From Winogradskyella marina (lineage in GTDB: Bacteria; Bacteroidota; Bacteroidia; Flavobacteriales; Flavobacteriaceae): DNA of 64,000 nucleotides. The number at the start of each line of letters is the position of its first letter. Positions within the stretch are counted from its first letter, which is position 1. A program made the translations under genes and the position numbers. The stretch spans positions 1 through 64,000 of the forward strand of contig NZ_JADOET010000007.1 in assembly GCF_015645385.1 (NCBI RefSeq). Reading direction: 5' to 3'. This document shows, piece by piece, positions 52,584-59,408 of the stretch. Below the pieces are notes generated by a model. That model searched no databases. It had not been told where the DNA came from and saw only the letters and a program-made list of their open reading frames with translations.

Positions 52584-52655
52584 ACTTTTAATTAAACTTT
52601 ATTTTAAATTCTTACAAGCTTTTTGAAAGCTTCTAATTCATTCTTCAATTTGAAA

Positions 52656-52685
52656 ACACCCCTAAAGTCCCCTCAAGGGGACAAT
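52656..52685. repeat. family D repeat, single arm
   Basis: ACACCCCTAAAGTCCCCTCA plus GGGGACAAT, identical to one arm of the pair at 38692-38773. It starts 11 nt after the stop codon of the PLP lyase gene. Confidence 0.85.
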
Positions 52686-52696
52686 TCTTAAATTCA

Positions 52697-53632
52697 TCAA
52701 AAGGGAAGTTTTGTCACATCTACATTTCCGCCAGATAAAATGATACCGACGTTTTTGTTTTTAAATTCTTCTTTATGTTTCAAAACTGCTGCCAAAGGAA
52801 CAGCTGATGAAGGTTCTATAATAATCTTCATACGTTCCCAAATTAATTGCATAGCGTTAATAATTTCATTTTCCTCCACACGAATTATTTTTTCAACATG
52901 CTGTTTGATAATTGGAAAGTTACGATTTCCTAAATTTGTTCGCAAACCATCTGCAATTGTCAAGGTTGTCTTGTTTGTTTCAATTTGTCCAGAAACTAAG
53001 GAACGATAAGCATCATCAACAGCCATAGGCTCCGCTCCAATAGTTTTACAATTATTTGAGAATAAATGCGTAGCTAAAGCAGTTCCTGCTAGTAATCCAC
53101 CGCCTCCAACGGGTGCTAAAATGAAATCTAAATTTAGTTGTTCTTCCAATAATTCTATAGCAGCTGTACTATTACCATAAATCACTTCGTCTTGATTGGA
53201 TGGATGTAAAAATGAGGCACCTTTTTCTGCTTTTATTTTATTGGCTGTCTCCTCTCTTGCCTTTAATGTCGATTCGCACTCAATGATGTCTCCTCCATAT
53301 GTTCTAACGGCATTTTTCTTAACCTGTGGTGCGTTTTCTGGCATAACGATATAAGCTTTTATGCCTAGATTTTGAGCTGCTAATGAAACCGCTTGTGCAA
53401 AATTTCCTGAGGAATGCGTAACGACACCGCGTTGTCTTTCTTCTTCAGACAGCGAAAGAATAGCATTTGTTGCTCCTCGCATTTTAAACGCTCCCATTTT
53501 TTGGAAGTTTTCACATTTAAAATACAAGTTGCAGCCTGCTGCTTCGTTTAATAATTCTGACGTTAAGACAGGTGTATTATGAATAAAGGGTTTTATTCTG
53601 GTATGCGTTTTTATGAGAGTTTGCTTGTTCAT
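52697..53632 (-). CDS. PLP-dependent threonine dehydratase/serine racemase-like enzyme
   Basis: The 311-residue fold-type II enzyme has PLP lysine K50 in GAFKMRGATNA, THSSGNFAQAVSLAA, the phosphate loop PVGGGGLLAGTAL and a C-terminal SGGNVD. Lengths near 310 without an ACT domain fit catabolic threonine ammonia-lyase or serine racemase. The frame opens 13 codons further upstream, but these (KLLFGNFVSRTN) are read from a family B repeat, so the ATG at 53632 is chosen. It lies between paaG and paaH; it has no known step in the pathway. Confidence 0.85.
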   Translation of the reverse strand: MNKQTLIKTHTRIKPFIHNTPVLTSELLNEAAGCNLYFKCENFQKMGAFKMRGATNAILSLSEEERQRGVVTHSSGNFAQAVSLAAQNLGIKAYIVMPENAPQVKKNAVRTYGGDIIECESTLKAREETANKIKAEKGASFLHPSNQDEVIYGNSTAAIELLEEQLNLDFILAPVGGGGLLAGTALATHLFSNNCKTIGAEPMAVDDAYRSLVSGQIETNKTTLTIADGLRTNLGNRNFPIIKQHVEKIIRVEENEIINAMQLIWERMKIIIEPSSAVPLAAVLKHKEEFKNKNVGIILSGGNVDVTKLPF

Positions 53633-53637
53633 GTTGG

Positions 53638-53682
53638 TTCTCGATACAAAATTGCCAAAAAGCAATTTCACTCGAACTGACG
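53638..53682. repeat. family B half-element
   Basis: TTCTCGATACA, hairpin AAATTGC..GCAATTT, CACTCGAACTGACG. It starts 4 nt after the paaG stop codon and ends 5 nt before the PLP lyase start. Confidence 0.85.
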
Positions 53683-53686
53683 TTAA

Positions 53687-54469
53687 CTATTTTCCTTTAA
53701 AATTTGGTGTTCTTTTTTCAATAAAAGCTGTTACACCTTCTTTGTAATCGGCACTTTGTGCGGCTTCTATTTGTAATTTTGATTCAAGAGCGAGTTGTTG
53801 TTCTAAAGTATTGGTCATTGATTTATTAAATAACTCTTTTATCATTCCCAAAGCTTTTGTTGGCATGTTAGCTAGTTTTAAGGCTAATGCATCTACTTCT
53901 GCTTCGAAATTTTCTAATGGAATCATTTTGTAAATCATGCCCATTTTTTCTGCATCTTCAGCTGAAATTTTATCACCTAACATGGCTAAGGCTTGTGCTT
54001 TTTGAAACCCTATTAATCTTGGTAGAAAATAGGTTCCGGCGCTATCTGGCACTAAACCTATTAAGCTAAACGCTTGAATGAAGCTTACTTTTTCGTGAGC
54101 CACAACAATATCACAAGCTAAAGCGATGTTGGCTCCAGCTCCTGCAGCAACACCGTTTATGGCTCCTATAATTGGTTTTTTAATGTTTCTGATTCTTGTG
54201 ATAATTGGATTGTAGTGTTCTTCCAATATTTTTTTGAATCCTGGATTTGAATCTGGGTCAGTCACTTCTTTTAAATCTTGACCTGCACAGAATGCTTTTC
54301 CGTTTCCAGTGAGGACAATCGCTCTGACTTCAGTATTGTTTTCACAATCATCTAAAATGCTTTGTAAACTTAAAGCCATTTCACGATTGAAACTATTGAA
54401 GACTTCTGGTCTATTTAGCGTTATGGTTGCTATTTTGTTTTCTATTTTAAGTTGGATACTGTTGGTCAT
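53687..54469 (-). CDS. paaG: ring-1,2-epoxyphenylacetyl-CoA isomerase
   Basis: The 260-residue crotonase has CAGQDLKEVTD and NGVAAGAGANIALACDI for the oxyanion hole and D142 in IGLVPDSAGTYFLPRLIG, the aspartate typical of PaaG (in place of the hydratase Glu). It isomerises the epoxide of PA-CoA to the oxepin form for PaaZ. Next upstream is paaD. Confidence 0.92.
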   Translation of the reverse strand: MTNSIQLKIENKIATITLNRPEVFNSFNREMALSLQSILDDCENNTEVRAIVLTGNGKAFCAGQDLKEVTDPDSNPGFKKILEEHYNPIITRIRNIKKPIIGAINGVAAGAGANIALACDIVVAHEKVSFIQAFSLIGLVPDSAGTYFLPRLIGFQKAQALAMLGDKISAEDAEKMGMIYKMIPLENFEAEVDALALKLANMPTKALGMIKELFNKSMTNTLEQQLALESKLQIEAAQSADYKEGVTAFIEKRTPNFKGK

Positions 54470-54488
54470 ATTTATTTTTTATTATGAG

Positions 54489-54510
54489 ACCTCTCGACTG
54501 CGCTCGAGGT
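54489..54510. repeat. family F palindrome after paaD
   Basis: ACCTCTCGACTGCGCTCGAG and GT; core identical to the arm in the E1 gene. It starts 7 nt after the paaD stop codon and ends 20 bp before paaG. Confidence 0.8.
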
Positions 54511-54517
54511 GACATTA

Positions 54518-55018
54518 TCATTTTAAACATTTAAAATAATCAAAGGGTTCATGGCAATCGTCACACTGAAATTGTGCTTTGCATGCTGTGGAACCAAACT
54601 GACTTACTAATTTAGTGTTGGTAGAACCACATTGTGGACACTTTACCAAGCGTTTTTCGTTGAGCAATACATCTTTATCGGCTTCTGCCTCTAATGGTGC
54701 TGCTATGCCGTAATCTTCAAGCGCTTTTCTGCCCCTTGGTGTAATCCAATCGGTTGTCCATGCTGGATGCAGGATGAGTTCAATTTCAGATTCGTAACCG
54801 GCTTCTTTTAAAGCTTTTTTAATATCATCTCCAATGACGTCCATTGCAGGACAACCACTATAGGTTGGTGTGATTTCTACTTTCACATTACCATTTTCAA
54901 TCAGAGCAGAACGTACGACTCCCATGTCCATTATTGAAAGGACTGGGATTTCTGGGTCTGAGACTTTGGATAAAATCTCAATTAGGTTTTTGTCTATGTT
55001 TTGTATTTCTGTTATCAT
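54518..55018 (-). CDS. paaD: phenylacetyl-CoA epoxygenase assembly protein PaaD
   Basis: The 166-residue protein has an N-terminal MIP18/DUF59 domain (KVSDPEIPVLSIMDMGVVR, TYSGCPAMDVIG) and a C-terminal zinc-ribbon-like part (VKCPQCGSTNTK, FQCDDCHEPFDYFKC). PaaD is thought to help build or repair iron cofactors of the PaaABCE epoxygenase. Length matches E. coli PaaD (165). Confidence 0.94.
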   Translation of the reverse strand: MITEIQNIDKNLIEILSKVSDPEIPVLSIMDMGVVRSALIENGNVKVEITPTYSGCPAMDVIGDDIKKALKEAGYESEIELILHPAWTTDWITPRGRKALEDYGIAAPLEAEADKDVLLNEKRLVKCPQCGSTNTKLVSQFGSTACKAQFQCDDCHEPFDYFKCLK

Positions 55019-55025
55019 TTTTGAG

Positions 55026-55046
55026 ATGCTTCGACAAGCTCAGCAT
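55026..55046. repeat. family F variant before paaD
   Basis: ATGCTTCGACAAGCTCAGCA followed by T; ends pair as ATGCT/AGCAT. It lies 7 bp upstream of the paaD start codon. Confidence 0.6.
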
Positions 55047-55088
55047 GACATATAGTTTTAATTTGAAATTTAGTTTATCATTCAAGGG

Positions 55089-55108
55089 ATTCCTGCTTTC
55101 GCAGGAAT
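55089..55108. repeat. family A palindrome after paaC
   Basis: ATTCCTGCTTTCGCAGGAAT, 3 nt after the paaC stop codon. Confidence 0.85.
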
Positions 55109-55111
55109 TTG

Positions 55112-55864
55112 TTACCATTCCATATTAGGATAAGTACGTTGCATATATTGTAACTCTGTTAATAAATACCCTAAATGTTCGGTATGAATGCCTTTTTTGC
55201 CTCCTTTTTGAAAATATTTTGATTCTGGGATTTCTAGTGTTGCCGTTTCTAAAACTTCATTGACGTATTTGTAATAACCATCTTTTAGTTTAGTAACATC
55301 GACTCCGATGCCTTCCGAAACCATTGCTATATCGGCTTCGGTTTGATGAAATAATTCATCAGTGTATGTCCATAAATCGTTGATGGCTTCTTGCATTTTT
55401 GCTTTGCTTTCTTCTGTTCCGTCTCCTAGTCGTTTTATCCAATCTGATGAAAATCGCTCATGGTAACGTACTTCCTTGATGCATTTTTTTGCAATTGCCG
55501 ACAGCGTTAAATCTTTGCTCTTTTCTAATTCTGAAAGAAAAGCCAAATGGTACACATCAAATAAAAACTGACGTGCCATAGTGTAAGCAAAATTAGTGTT
55601 TGGTTGTTCTACTAATAATACATTGACGTATTCGCGCTCTTTTCTGAGCATGGCAATATCGTCTTCGGTTCTGCCATCTCCTGCGATTTTAGCTGCGTAT
55701 TGGAAATAACTTCGTACTTGACCGAATAAATCTAGTGAGATGTTGGTGCAAGCGATGTCTGTTTCTAGGGTTGGGCCATGACCTGTAAGTTCGCCTAGGC
55801 GTTGGCCGAGGATTAGGCTGTTGTCTGCTATGCCTAGGATGTAGTTGTATAATTCTTGTTTCAT
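55112..55864 (-). CDS. paaC: phenylacetyl-CoA epoxygenase structural subunit PaaC
   Basis: The 250-residue ferritin-like subunit starts YNYILGIADNSLILGQRLGE, with GHGPTLETDIACTNISLDLFGQ and EVRYHERFSSDWIKRLGDGT. PaaC pairs with PaaA, stabilises it and holds PA-CoA, but does not bind the active diiron centre. Length matches E. coli (248). The gene is separated from paaB by the second four-helix-bundle ORF. Confidence 0.94.
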   Translation of the reverse strand: MKQELYNYILGIADNSLILGQRLGELTGHGPTLETDIACTNISLDLFGQVRSYFQYAAKIAGDGRTEDDIAMLRKEREYVNVLLVEQPNTNFAYTMARQFLFDVYHLAFLSELEKSKDLTLSAIAKKCIKEVRYHERFSSDWIKRLGDGTEESKAKMQEAINDLWTYTDELFHQTEADIAMVSEGIGVDVTKLKDGYYKYVNEVLETATLEIPESKYFQKGGKKGIHTEHLGYLLTELQYMQRTYPNMEW

Positions 55865-55867
55865 AAA

Positions 55868-55955
55868 GCGAATTTGAATTTGAAATCGAATTTGAAAGTT
55901 GAAATCAAACTTGTAGTTAAAATTTTATATTTTGAGTTTGAAATTTAAATTGAAT
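55868..55955. repeat. left TTGAA-type array flanking the second four-helix-bundle ORF
   Basis: Imperfect repeats of GAATTTGAA / TTGAAATC type (55868-55910), then a weaker AT-rich part (GAGTTTGAAATTTAAATTGAA). It lies 4 bp upstream of the paaC start and is inverted relative to 56346-56386. Confidence 0.6.
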
Positions 55956-55988
55956 GTTGTTTTTTTTTGGATTATATCTCAATCTCCT

Positions 55989-56336
55989 TTAATTAATGTT
56001 TTTAATTCTTGTTACTATTATTCGAATTAATTGGTCATTTTCATCTTTTAAGTTACCTATAGTTTCTTCCGAGACGAGTTTAGCTTTAATTTGAATATTT
56101 ATATTTCTTAATGATTCCCTTAGTTCTTTTAAACAAATTCTAAGTTTATTGATTTTATCTTTGTCAGTTCCAGCACCTAAAACTTCGCCATAATTTAGTG
56201 CTGAGGAACAAGACGAACGAATAAGTTGTTTTGCTAGATAATCGCCAGCATAAGACAATGGTTTTTTGTCATAAATTAGAATAACCAGAGCAGCAAAGTC
56301 TTCTAGTCGTTCTGTTAAATTGTACTTGTTGTTCAT
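55989..56336 (-). CDS. four-helix-bundle protein, second type (S23/IVP-like)
   Basis: The 115-residue protein reads YNLTERLEDFAALVILIYDK, YAGDYLAKQLIRSSCSSALN, YGEVLGAGTDKDKINKLRIC and LKELRESLRNINIQ. This is the RL-x2-FA / QL-x-RSS-x-S-x-x-NYGE variant of four-helix-bundle proteins, differing from the one at 50973-51353. It interrupts the epoxygenase genes between paaB and paaC and is bounded by inverted TTGAA arrays. Confidence 0.82.
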   Translation of the reverse strand: MNNKYNLTERLEDFAALVILIYDKKPLSYAGDYLAKQLIRSSCSSALNYGEVLGAGTDKDKINKLRICLKELRESLRNINIQIKAKLVSEETIGNLKDENDQLIRIIVTRIKNIN

Positions 56337-56345
56337 ATTGACGAT

Positions 56346-56386
56346 TTTAGTTTCAAGTTCAAGTTCAACTTCAAGTTCATTTTCAA
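56346..56386. repeat. right TTCAA-type array flanking the second four-helix-bundle ORF
   Basis: TTTCAAGTTCAAGTTCAACT, TCAAGTTCATTTTCAA: six-base units in the opposite orientation to the left array. It begins 3 nt after the paaB stop codon. Confidence 0.65.
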
Positions 56387-56388
56387 CA

Positions 56389-56673
56389 TTACATGTGCTT
56401 CACTTCATCTGGTAAATCGTAAAACGTAGGATGACGATAGACTTTGTCTTGTGCGGGTTCGAACATCTCTCCATTGTGTTCTGGATTTGATGCTGTGATG
56501 TTTTTACTTTCTACAACCCAAATGCTAACGCCTTCGTTGCGTCTGGTGTATACGTCTCTTGCATTTTCTAATGCCATTTCAGCGTCTGCGGCATGCAAAC
56601 TACCAAAGTGTCTGTGTTCTAATCCGTTTTTACTTCTTACGAAGATTTCCCAAAGTGGCCAGTTTTTACTCAT
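56389..56673 (-). CDS. paaB: phenylacetyl-CoA epoxygenase subunit PaaB
   Basis: The 94-residue protein reads NWPLWEIFVRSKNGLEHRHF, GSLHAADAEMALENARDVYT and RRNEGVSIWVVESKNIT, the canonical PaaB sequence. It bridges PaaAC heterodimers and is needed for electron transfer from PaaE. Length matches E. coli PaaB (95). Confidence 0.96.
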   Translation of the reverse strand: MSKNWPLWEIFVRSKNGLEHRHFGSLHAADAEMALENARDVYTRRNEGVSIWVVESKNITASNPEHNGEMFEPAQDKVYRHPTFYDLPDEVKHM

Positions 56674-56676
56674 ATG

Positions 56677-56722
56677 AAATTGAATTTGAAATTGAACTCG
56701 AATATGAATCGTTTCAATTTAT
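56677..56722. repeat. TTGAA-type array upstream of paaB
   Basis: GAAATTGAATTTGAAATTGA and ACTCGAATATGAATCG; starts 3 bp upstream of the paaB start codon. No ORF is attached. Confidence 0.55.
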
Positions 56723-56747
56723 ACTTTATACTATTACTATCTTAAAA

Positions 56748-56777
56748 ACACCCCTAAAGTCCCCTCAAGGGGACAAT
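56748..56777. repeat. family D repeat, single arm
   Basis: The same ACACCCCTAAAGTCCCC sequence as at 38692 and 52656, between paaA and paaB. Confidence 0.85.
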
Positions 56778-56802
56778 CCAAGCATTCAAAATCTCAACTA
56801 TT

Positions 56803-56827
56803 ATATTATTATTATTATTATTATTAT
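56803..56827. repeat. ATT trinucleotide microsatellite and TCTAAT units downstream of paaA
   Basis: About eight ATT units, followed to 56888 by short units GTCTAATATCTATGGTCTAAT that abut the paaA stop codon, a third instance of a short tandem array directly after a stop. Confidence 0.6.
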
Positions 56828-56888
56828 TTGTCAAGGGACTGCTTTGTCTATAATCTAACAGCAAAGCGGTCTAATATCTATGGTCTAA

Positions 56889-57845
56889 TTAAACTACTTG
56901 TTTCTCTTTTCGTTCTTGTTTCTTATCGGCATACGCCATTGCCGCATCGCGAACCCATTCACCTACTTCCCATGCGCCAACTCTTGCTTTCATACGCTCT
57001 TTATTCATTGGTCCATGGCCTTTGACTACTTGCCAGAATTCGTCCCAATCGATGTCGCCGAAGTCATAACTTTGGCGTTCTTCGTTCCATTTTAAATCTG
57101 GGTCCGGAATGGTGAGTCCGATTAAATCGGCTTGTGGTACAGTTTGGTCTATAAATTGTTGACGTAAATCGTCATTTGATTTTCGTTTTAATTTCCATTT
57201 CATGGATTGTTCGGTATGAATGGATTCAGCGTCAGTTGGTCCCAGCATCATTAAACTTGGCCACCACCATCGGTTTAAAGCATCTTGAGCCATTTCCTTT
57301 TGTTCTGGTGTTCCGTTTGCCAATTTCATCATGATTTCATAACCTTGACGTTGGTGGAAACTTTCTTCTTTACAGACGCGAATCATGGCTCTTGCATATG
57401 GTCCGTAAGACGTGTTACACAATGGCACTTGATTGATAATGGCTGCGCCATCAACCAACCAACCAATGGCTCCCATATCTGCCCAAGTAACTGTTGGATA
57501 ATTGAATATGGATGAATATTTTGCTTTTCCGGTATGTAATTGCTCGTACATTTCATCTCTGGAAATGCCTAAGGTTTCGGTTGCTGAATAGAGGTATAAA
57601 CCGTGACCAGCTTCGTCTTGAACTTTGGCGAGTAAGGCTACTTTTCGTCGTAAAGAAGGTGCACGCGTTATCCAATTGCCTTCTGGAAGCATACCTACAA
57701 TTTCGGAATGGGCGTGTTGCGACATTTGACGAATGTGTGTTTTTCGGTATTTTTCTGGCATCCAGTCTTTGGGTTCGATTTTTTCGTCTCTTGCGATACG
57801 TTCTTCGAACTGTTTTTCTAGATTTTTTATTTGTTCTTCACTCAT
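56889..57845 (-). CDS. paaA: phenylacetyl-CoA epoxygenase catalytic subunit PaaA
   Basis: The 318-residue diiron subunit contains [20 protein letters not shown] and the two ExxH ligand motifs [15 protein letters not shown] and [15 protein letters not shown], plus [20 protein letters not shown]. It epoxidises the ring of phenylacetyl-CoA with O2 and electrons from PaaE. Length is close to E. coli PaaA (309). It is the second gene after the operator, preceded by a 389-bp repeat-filled gap. Confidence 0.96.
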   Translation of the reverse strand: MSEEQIKNLEKQFEERIARDEKIEPKDWMPEKYRKTHIRQMSQHAHSEIVGMLPEGNWITRAPSLRRKVALLAKVQDEAGHGLYLYSATETLGISRDEMYEQLHTGKAKYSSIFNYPTVTWADMGAIGWLVDGAAIINQVPLCNTSYGPYARAMIRVCKEESFHQRQGYEIMMKLANGTPEQKEMAQDALNRWWWPSLMMLGPTDAESIHTEQSMKWKLKRKSNDDLRQQFIDQTVPQADLIGLTIPDPDLKWNEERQSYDFGDIDWDEFWQVVKGHGPMNKERMKARVGAWEVGEWVRDAAMAYADKKQERKEKQVV

Positions 57846-57860
57846 TGTTCTTGATTTAGA

Positions 57861-57891
57861 AACCTGTCAGGTTTTGGAAACCTTACAGGTA
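57861..57891. repeat. family C palindrome upstream of paaA
   Basis: AACCTGTCAGGTTTTGG with AAACCTTACAGGTA; 15 bp upstream of the paaA start. The whole 57846-58234 gap is built of repeat families C, E, B, F and A. Confidence 0.75.
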
Positions 57892-57975
57892 AGAGTTTCT
57901 AACTATATTTTTTTTAATAATAGCACTTATAAATAAACACTAATTTTTAGTCTTGCCTTTTGTTAGCAGACAAGT

Positions 57976-58120
57976 GCGTTAGGGATTGTAGCGACATCCT
58001 TTTTTACGTCAGTTCGAGTGAAATTGCCTTTTTTCAATTTTGTATCGAGAACAAGTAAAAAAGATATAGCGGAAAGCCCGACTCTACGTAGCTTTTTTTT
58101 GCGAAGTAGAGTAACGCCCA
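57976..58120. repeat. family E composite repeat, copy 3 (with nested family B half)
   Basis: Begins GCGTTAGGGATTG, central box GCGGAAAGCCCGACT, ends GTAACGCCCA. The first slot (CTTTTTT..AAAAAAG) encloses a family B half-element (58007-58052: CGTCAGTTCGAGTG, AAATTG..CAATTT, TGTATCGAGAAC). The second slot is CTCTAC..GTAGAG. Confidence 0.85.
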
Positions 58121-58146
58121 AATTGTTATTTTAATGAACTTATAAT

Positions 58147-58200
58147 ACCTACAAGGTTTTGACTTCGACTACGCTCAGCCATCATGAAACTTTGCAGGAT
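58147..58200. repeat. family C palindrome split by a family F element
   Basis: ACCTACAAGGTTTT (58147-58160), then GACTTCGACTACGCTCAGCC ATCATG (58161-58186), then AAACTTTGCAGGAT (58187-58200). The F element sits exactly at the centre of C. Confidence 0.8.
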
Positions 58201-58211
58201 AACCACACGAG

Positions 58212-58231
58212 ATTCCTTTTTTCAAAGGAAT
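58212..58231. repeat. family A palindrome after paaE
   Basis: ATTCCTTTTTTCAAAGGAAT, 3 nt after the paaE stop codon. Confidence 0.8.
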
Positions 58232-58234
58232 TTG

Positions 58235-59308
58235 TTACACGTCAAAATCGACCACAACTTTATCGGTTGTTGGTACGGATTGGCAACTTAGCACCAGATT
58301 TTGTGCGACTTCTTTATCATCTAATGCGTAATTTATTTTCATCTCCACGGCTCCTTCTTTGACTTCGCATTTGCAGGTGCTGCACACGCCTCCTTTGCAG
58401 GCGAATGGTAAATCGGCTCCTGCGCCAAGGGCTGCGTCGAGGATGTTGTCGTATTCTTTGGTCATAGTGAAGGAAAATTCTTTTCCGCCATCTACGATTG
58501 TGATTTCTGTTCCTTCTACATTTTGTTTTGCTAAGCGTTCTGCTCGCTTGATGTCTTCGTCTGAAAGTCCGGTTACAAAGAGCTCAAAATGCACGAATTC
58601 TTTTGGTAATCCGGCTGCGATTAAATAGTCGCTCACGTAATTGACCATTTTTTCTGGACCACAGAGAAACACTTCGCTGGTGTCTGGAATATCGATGAAG
58701 GTTTTTGTGAGGACTTTCATTTTATCGTCATCGAATCTTCCGTTGAATAGTTCGATATCTCTTCGTTCTTTAGTCAGGAAATAATAGATTTCTAACCGTC
58801 CGAAATATTTGTTTCGCAGTTGTTCCAATTCTTCTTTAAAGATAATGGATTTTGCGGTTTTATTGACGTAAAATAACTTACATGTTGAATTTGGTTCGGC
58901 TTGTAAATGTGCTTTTACCATAGACAAGACTGGTGTGATACCGCTTCCTGCTGCGAAAAATAGATAGTTTTTGGCTTTTTTGGCGTTGACTTCTACTCCG
59001 AATGTGCCACTTGGTGCCATGACTTCGATATCGTCATTGGCTTTGAGCTCGTTATTAATGTAGGTTGAGAATTTTCCGCCTGGAATTAATTTTACCGCGA
59101 CTTTCCAAAGCTTTTCTTCAGGGCTTGAGCATAAGGAATAGGAACGTCGTACGTCTTCGCCATCAATATCAGCTTTTAAGGTTAAATGTTGCCCTTGCCT
59201 GAATTTGAATGCGTTTTGTAATTCTGAAGGCACATGGAAAGTGATGACAGAGGTGTCCTCTGTTTCCTTATATATGTCTTCGACTTTTAATTTGTGAAAT
59301 TCTGCCAT
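58235..59308 (-). CDS. paaE: phenylacetyl-CoA epoxygenase reductase PaaE
   Basis: The 357-residue iron-sulfur flavoprotein has an FAD domain (RRSYSLCSSP), an NAD(P) domain (FFAAGSGITPVLSMV, VFLCGPEKMVNYV) and a C-terminal 2Fe-2S ferredoxin (FACKGGVCSTCKCEV and LSCQS). It passes electrons from NADPH to PaaA. Length matches E. coli (356). It is the first gene of the paa run, 76 bp after the palindromic operator. Confidence 0.95.
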   Translation of the reverse strand: MAEFHKLKVEDIYKETEDTSVITFHVPSELQNAFKFRQGQHLTLKADIDGEDVRRSYSLCSSPEEKLWKVAVKLIPGGKFSTYINNELKANDDIEVMAPSGTFGVEVNAKKAKNYLFFAAGSGITPVLSMVKAHLQAEPNSTCKLFYVNKTAKSIIFKEELEQLRNKYFGRLEIYYFLTKERRDIELFNGRFDDDKMKVLTKTFIDIPDTSEVFLCGPEKMVNYVSDYLIAAGLPKEFVHFELFVTGLSDEDIKRAERLAKQNVEGTEITIVDGGKEFSFTMTKEYDNILDAALGAGADLPFACKGGVCSTCKCEVKEGAVEMKINYALDDKEVAQNLVLSCQSVPTTDKVVVDFDV

Positions 59309-59310
59309 CT

Positions 59311-59352
59311 AATTTGAAATCGAACTTGAACTAGAATTTGAAACTGAATACC
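59311..59352. repeat. TTGAA-type array upstream of paaE
   Basis: AATTTGAAATCGAACTTGAA, CTAGAATTTGAAACTGAA; begins 2 bp upstream of the paaE start codon, in the leader of the paa transcript. Confidence 0.55.
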
Positions 59353-59383
59353 TTCAATTTCATATTCTATATCAATTTTACAC

Positions 59384-59401
59384 AACTAACACTTGTTAGT
59401 T
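59384..59401. promoter_or_regulatory. palindromic operator, probably for the TetR-type regulator
   Basis: AACTAACACTTGTTAGTT: 7-bp perfect arms with a 4-bp spacer, the size and form of TetR-family operators. It lies directly at the expected transcription start, 7 bp downstream of the -7 box at 59409-59416, so bound repressor would block initiation. Confidence 0.65.
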
Positions 59402-59408
59402 TACTTGA

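Noticed and set aside
36400..59400. Possible CRISPR array from the many short repeats
   Set aside because: The repeats are scattered, palindromic, of several unrelated families and not regularly spaced with unique spacers; no cas genes are present.
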